Positions 62,001 to 64,000 of a stretch of 64,000 nt of DNA are shown one piece after another. Below the pieces are notes generated by a model. The model saw only the letters and a program-made list of their open reading frames with translations, had not been told where the DNA came from and did no database searches. This DNA comes from JBBQFI01 sp038321775. Its GTDB lineage: Bacteria > Verrucomicrobiota > Verrucomicrobiia > Chthoniobacterales > UBA10450. The DNA is taken from assembly GCA_038321775.1 (NCBI GenBank), contig JBBQFI010000005.1, positions 124,001 to 188,000 of the forward strand, read 5' to 3'. Position numbers and translations under genes: made by a program. Every line of letters starts with the position of its first letter. Position 1 is the first letter of the stretch.

Positions 62001-63518
62001 GCGTTGCCAAGAACGCCTAACGGCAAACTCGATCGAGCCGCGCTACCCTCTCCAGAAATTTCAGGAAAAACAACGATCGATGATTTCGCAGCGCCAAAGA
62101 CGCCGTTGGAAGAAAGGCTCGCGGCGATTTGGGCAACGGTGCTGAGTACGGAGCGCGTCGGCAGAGAAGATAATTTTTTTGATCTTGGCGGTCATTCACT
62201 CGCGGGATTGCGCGTCGTGAACCAATTAAGCGATGCCCTTGGCGAACGGTTATCGCCTTCGATTTTCCTGCAAGCGCCTACGATCGCCGCGATGGCAGAG
62301 TTGCTTCAGGCGAAACACTCTGTCGCTGTCGTGCGCTGGACTAATAACAGAGTGGTCAACCACGCACTCGAATCGAAAACGGCAGCAACGAATGAAAGCG
62401 TACGACCGTATCTTGGTCTTCAAGTGGAATTAATCGCGCTCTGGGAAGAAATGCTCGGCGCGAAAGAGATTCAAATTCGCGACAACTTCTTCGAGCTCGG
62501 CGGCAGTTTTCTTCAAGCCGAAACGATGCTACAACGTGCAGAGGTTTCCTTCGGCAAGACCATTCTTGCATCCGCGTTTGCGAAGAATCCTACGGTAGAA
62601 TCTCTCGCTGCCGAATTGGCGCGACGGGCAACAGAAGACTCGCAGAGTCTGCTCAAAATTCACGAAGCCGGGACACGCACTCCATTTTTTTATTTGCACG
62701 GCGATTTATTTGGTGGCGGTTTTTACAGTCTAAAACTTTCGCGGGCTCTCGGTGATGATCAGCCGTTTTACGTCATACCGCCGCGAGATGTCCGCTCGGC
62801 ATCGGAAGCGCCAACCGTGGAAGAAATGGCGAAGTCGCATTTGCAGGATCTGCGCGCAGTTCGCCCGCACGGGCCTTACATGGTCGGGGGTTTTTGCCTC
62901 GGTGGAATTGTCGCTTACGAATTGGCTCAACAACTCGTCGCCTCCGGCGAGCAGGTTGAGGTGTTGTTACTCATCGATGCGGAACCGGAAGACAAAACGC
63001 TGCGCGCATTGCGCCGCGCTTCAAAAATCTTCGGTCGCTTGCTGCGCTGGGATGAAGAGACACAGATAAATCATTTCCGACAATGGTGGCTGCGCCGCGT
63101 GCAGTTCGGTTTGTGGCAGAAAGAAAGCGCGCCCGCGCGTGGCAGTCTCGTCATTCGCCAGTTTCGAAATCGCCTCGCTTCCGTTTGGAACGCGGGACGG
63201 CACAAACAAAGCGACGCACTTACTGTCGAACCCAATGCGAACGGCGAGCGCGATGTGCCCGCAACGTTTCTGTACGCATCCGCCGGCTATCAACCGCAGC
63301 CGTACCGCGGATCAATCGCGGTGCTTCTCTCGGAAGATTTGTTGCATCGAGGCGATCATCTCGAACAAGCGTGGGCCCGGCTCGCCCCAAAAGTGACGGT
63401 GCATTCGTTGAAGGGCAGTCATCTCGAGTGCATCACCGCGCATGTCGACAATCTCGCCGAAACGATCGGCGGTTTGTTATCGGATAAGCCTGATATCTAT
63501 TCGCGCGACCGCGCATAG
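59094..63518 (+). CDS. Nonribosomal peptide synthetase C-A-PCP-PCP-TE
   Basis: The product is 1474 residues from ATG 59094, which overlaps the P450 stop. Domains: C at about 45-470 (HHIIFDGVS near 177); A at about 490-1000 (YTSGSTGTPKGVAVPH near 645, INGYGPTE near 782) with specificity residues DAFWLGGTFK, close to valine codes; PCP1 with LGGHSLAG near 1033; a second carrier with LGGSFLQ near 1136; TE at about 1185-1465 with nucleophile motif GFCLGG (Cys near 1267) and His in GSHLECIT. Cys replaces the usual Ser of GxSxG. It would condense the first unit with a valine-like residue and release the product. Confidence 0.94.
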   Translation: MQPNERRTSELSEARRALLQKYLRGEMARSETKPATIPKRKNSGPAPLSYSQQQIWLHSQLADAYLIYNEPITIHRRGDLNVSALERSFTEVVRRHEAWRTAFAWTGDEGVQIVQPAPTRIEIPYVDLRAHPQPEEEALRLATEDVQRPFDLAHGPMYRLRLVRLRDDEHRLFITLHHIIFDGVSLYRVLLPELLALYEAFAKNEPAALSELPIQYPDYASWQRESVKEISSEQFSYWKTVLTDLPVLELKTDHPRPPTQTYAGAMEVFEISPAIANALKNLSQAHGATLFMTMTAAFMVLLQNYTDQEDIVIGGITSGRNRDETMGLLGCFLNTIPIRCAFSKELPFDQVLSRVRIATLGALSHDEVPFELLVQKFAHKRDPSRAPLVQALIVVEPPLDPLPSGWAFTHMDVETGTAKFDLQLGLDDREEGFSGRFIYNTDLFESETIKMLKSRWLKLLERIATDPTQRVCDLLRTNIVEQSMPPAKWNGIHTDYPRDSAIHEIFEEQVERTPDAIALVFQNTQLTYEELNRRANRLARRLQKLGVSRDVPVGVQMERSLEMVIALLGILKAGGAYVPLDRSYPAERLALMMKDAQMPVILASEAHSELSEVKILSVKAENFADESDANLQITAGSEDLAYVIYTSGSTGTPKGVAVPHRAVVRLVKETDYASFSPNETFLQLAPISFDASTFEIWGPLLNGGKLVVMPAAPPTLEEIGRAISEHGITTLWLTSGLFNAMVDERLDDLRPLRQLLAGGDILSTTHVRKAAAALKNTRLINGYGPTESTTFACCHTIDESTLLGSSIPIGKPIANTTAYLLDANLKTVPIGVSGELCIGGDGLARGYWQREELTAEKFVNDPFSDKTNARLYKTGDLARWRADGAIEFLGRVDNQIKLRGFRIEPGEIETALKHQPDVRDAAVIVREEKPGEKHLVAYVAGSALSKDLFVALKKTLPDYMVPSAIVMLSALPRTPNGKLDRAALPSPEISGKTTIDDFAAPKTPLEERLAAIWATVLSTERVGREDNFFDLGGHSLAGLRVVNQLSDALGERLSPSIFLQAPTIAAMAELLQAKHSVAVVRWTNNRVVNHALESKTAATNESVRPYLGLQVELIALWEEMLGAKEIQIRDNFFELGGSFLQAETMLQRAEVSFGKTILASAFAKNPTVESLAAELARRATEDSQSLLKIHEAGTRTPFFYLHGDLFGGGFYSLKLSRALGDDQPFYVIPPRDVRSASEAPTVEEMAKSHLQDLRAVRPHGPYMVGGFCLGGIVAYELAQQLVASGEQVEVLLLIDAEPEDKTLRALRRASKIFGRLLRWDEETQINHFRQWWLRRVQFGLWQKESAPARGSLVIRQFRNRLASVWNAGRHKQSDALTVEPNANGERDVPATFLYASAGYQPQPYRGSIAVLLSEDLLHRGDHLEQAWARLAPKVTVHSLKGSHLECITAHVDNLAETIGGLLSDKPDIYSRDRA

Positions 63519-64000
63519 ACGCTGAGCGGCTCGGCTGTTTCCAGATTTTTAATGACGGTGCTGAGGTAAACCGATTCCGGATAAAACGCTTTGTACTTCG
63601 TGATCTCGGCCCGATTCACGACCTTGAATCCGTAGCGCTCGAACATTTTCTCACCGCGCCGGCTTTCAAAGGTAACAATCTGGCCGTAAACGTGTTTCTC
63701 GCCGCAGCGATACAGATAACTCAGATACGCGCTCATCAAGGCCCGTGTCGTAGACATCTTGCGGGCTTCCGGCAGGAGGTTGATGTGAAAGTGCGGGACG
63801 CGCCGGGGCGCCGCCGGAACTTCGCGCCAGCCATTTCCTAAAACCCAGCGAATGAATCTGCGTGAGCGCGCGTTGTAGCGCGGATAACGCGCCAGCGCGC
63901 GGAGCCCGAGGACAACGTTCTGCTGAAAAGCGTAAAGCTGATTGAACAATGGTTTGCGTGAGCCGAGCAAGTAACCGCATAACTCACCATTAGCCTCGAC
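63497..64000 (-). CDS. GNAT-family N-acetyltransferase (5' end outside window)
   Basis: The frame is open to the window edge, so the start is missing; about 167 residues are visible. The N-terminal part (NGELCGYLLGSRKP) fits a GNAT beta strand-turn. FHINLLPEARKMSTTRALMSAYLSYLYRCGEKHVYGQIV corresponds to the acetyl-CoA-binding region, though the usual Gln/Arg-x-x-Gly-x-Gly is modified. GEKMFERYGFKVVNRAEI follows as the GNAT C-terminal motif. Its 3' end overlaps the convergent NRPS gene by 22 bases. Whether it acylates the NRPS product is unknown. Confidence 0.75.
   Translation of the reverse strand, partial: VEANGELCGYLLGSRKPLFNQLYAFQQNVVLGLRALARYPRYNARSRRFIRWVLGNGWREVPAAPRRVPHFHINLLPEARKMSTTRALMSAYLSYLYRCGEKHVYGQIVTFESRRGEKMFERYGFKVVNRAEITKYKAFYPESVYLSTVIKNLETAEPLSVYARSRE

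Larger units (their letters stand above)
6442..62022. repeat. Dispersed TCGTTAGGC / GCCTAACGA motif (many copies)
   Basis: 8-base core positions read by eye. Plus orientation CGTTAGGC: 6443, 9485, 14445, 17874, 18447, 20261, 20782, 21241, 21434, 21841, 27010, 28703, 30496, 34319, 34781, 38519, 41654, 42341, 49657, 55287, 56181, 59369, 61082. Minus orientation GCCTAACG: 7678, 10907, 12983, 15711, 16128, 33153, 40202, 56692, 59099, 61121, 62014. One further copy (347) is an attC core. About 30 of these match all nine bases. Random expectation is about 2 for the 8-mer on both strands. The coordinates given span the first to last copy. Confidence 0.85.

Noticed and set aside
1..64000. CRISPR array
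   Set aside because: No regularly spaced direct repeats with spacers were seen; the repeats present are palindromic or are short dispersed motifs.
1..64000. Insertion sequence or prophage
   Set aside because: No transposase, integrase or phage structural gene was recognised on either strand; the mobile signals are limited to attC-like sites and small palindromic elements.

Overview
The window reads as a chromosomal segment of a moderately GC-rich, Gram-negative-type bacterium, most likely a soil member of the Verrucomicrobiota (Spartobacteria/Chthoniobacter-like). This is inferred from protein style (a DUF5069 protein, a DUF-type porin beside PstS, secreted proteins with repeated beta-sandwich domains, a stand-alone LOR/SDH protein) and from palindromic interspersed repeats. 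No 16S gene is present to prove it.

Layout. 1-3.4 kb: small same-strand orphan genes separated by attC-like sites, i.e. part of an integron cassette array without an integrase in view, ending in a strong hairpin terminator. 3.4-6.0 kb: a porin-pstS operon on the minus strand behind a triple Pho-box-like site. 6.0-42.4 kb: mostly housekeeping genes: FkbM methyltransferase, secreted peptidases, an NtrC-type regulator, glmM-scpB, lemA with TPM proteins, rpoA-rplQ, a DEAD-box helicase, rhodanese-SufE, carB-cyclophilin-aguB, sodC, an HD phosphohydrolase, an orphan DNA methyltransferase, thiG, an ornithine cyclodeaminase/arginine dihydrolase pair, polX, a lytic transglycosylase, priA, and an ABC uptake operon whose ATPase is fused to a methyltransferase domain. 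44-45.7 kb: an MFS exporter and tRNA-Thr(TGT). 45.7-53.7 kb: a minus-strand oxidoreductase cluster under a TetR regulator, with frameshifts, a truncated gene and a gene remnant. 54.2-55.9 kb: a secreted trypsin-like protein. 56.0-63.5 kb: a compact NRPS-P450 operon (A-PCP; P450; C-A-PCP-PCP-TE). The window ends inside a GNAT acetyltransferase gene.

Main observations. (1) A 9-base motif, TCGTTAGGC (reverse GCCTAACGA), occurs about 30 times (its 8-base core about 35 times), where about 0.5 and 2 would be expected by chance. It lies both inside conserved genes and directly at gene ends, which suggests a genome-wide signal such as an uptake sequence or a protein-binding site. It is nearly absent from the 42.4-55.3 kb stretch containing the oxidoreductase cluster, and its GTTAGGC core is also the attC core in the cassette array. 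(2) The NRPS operon has readable specificity residues (Leu-like, then Val-like), a P450 placed to hydroxylate a carrier-bound amino acid, tandem carrier domains and a thioesterase with cysteine in place of the usual serine. (3) Palindromic elements have entered coding space: one supplies the stop codons of two convergent genes, and another adds 43 codons in the signal-peptide region of a TPM protein.
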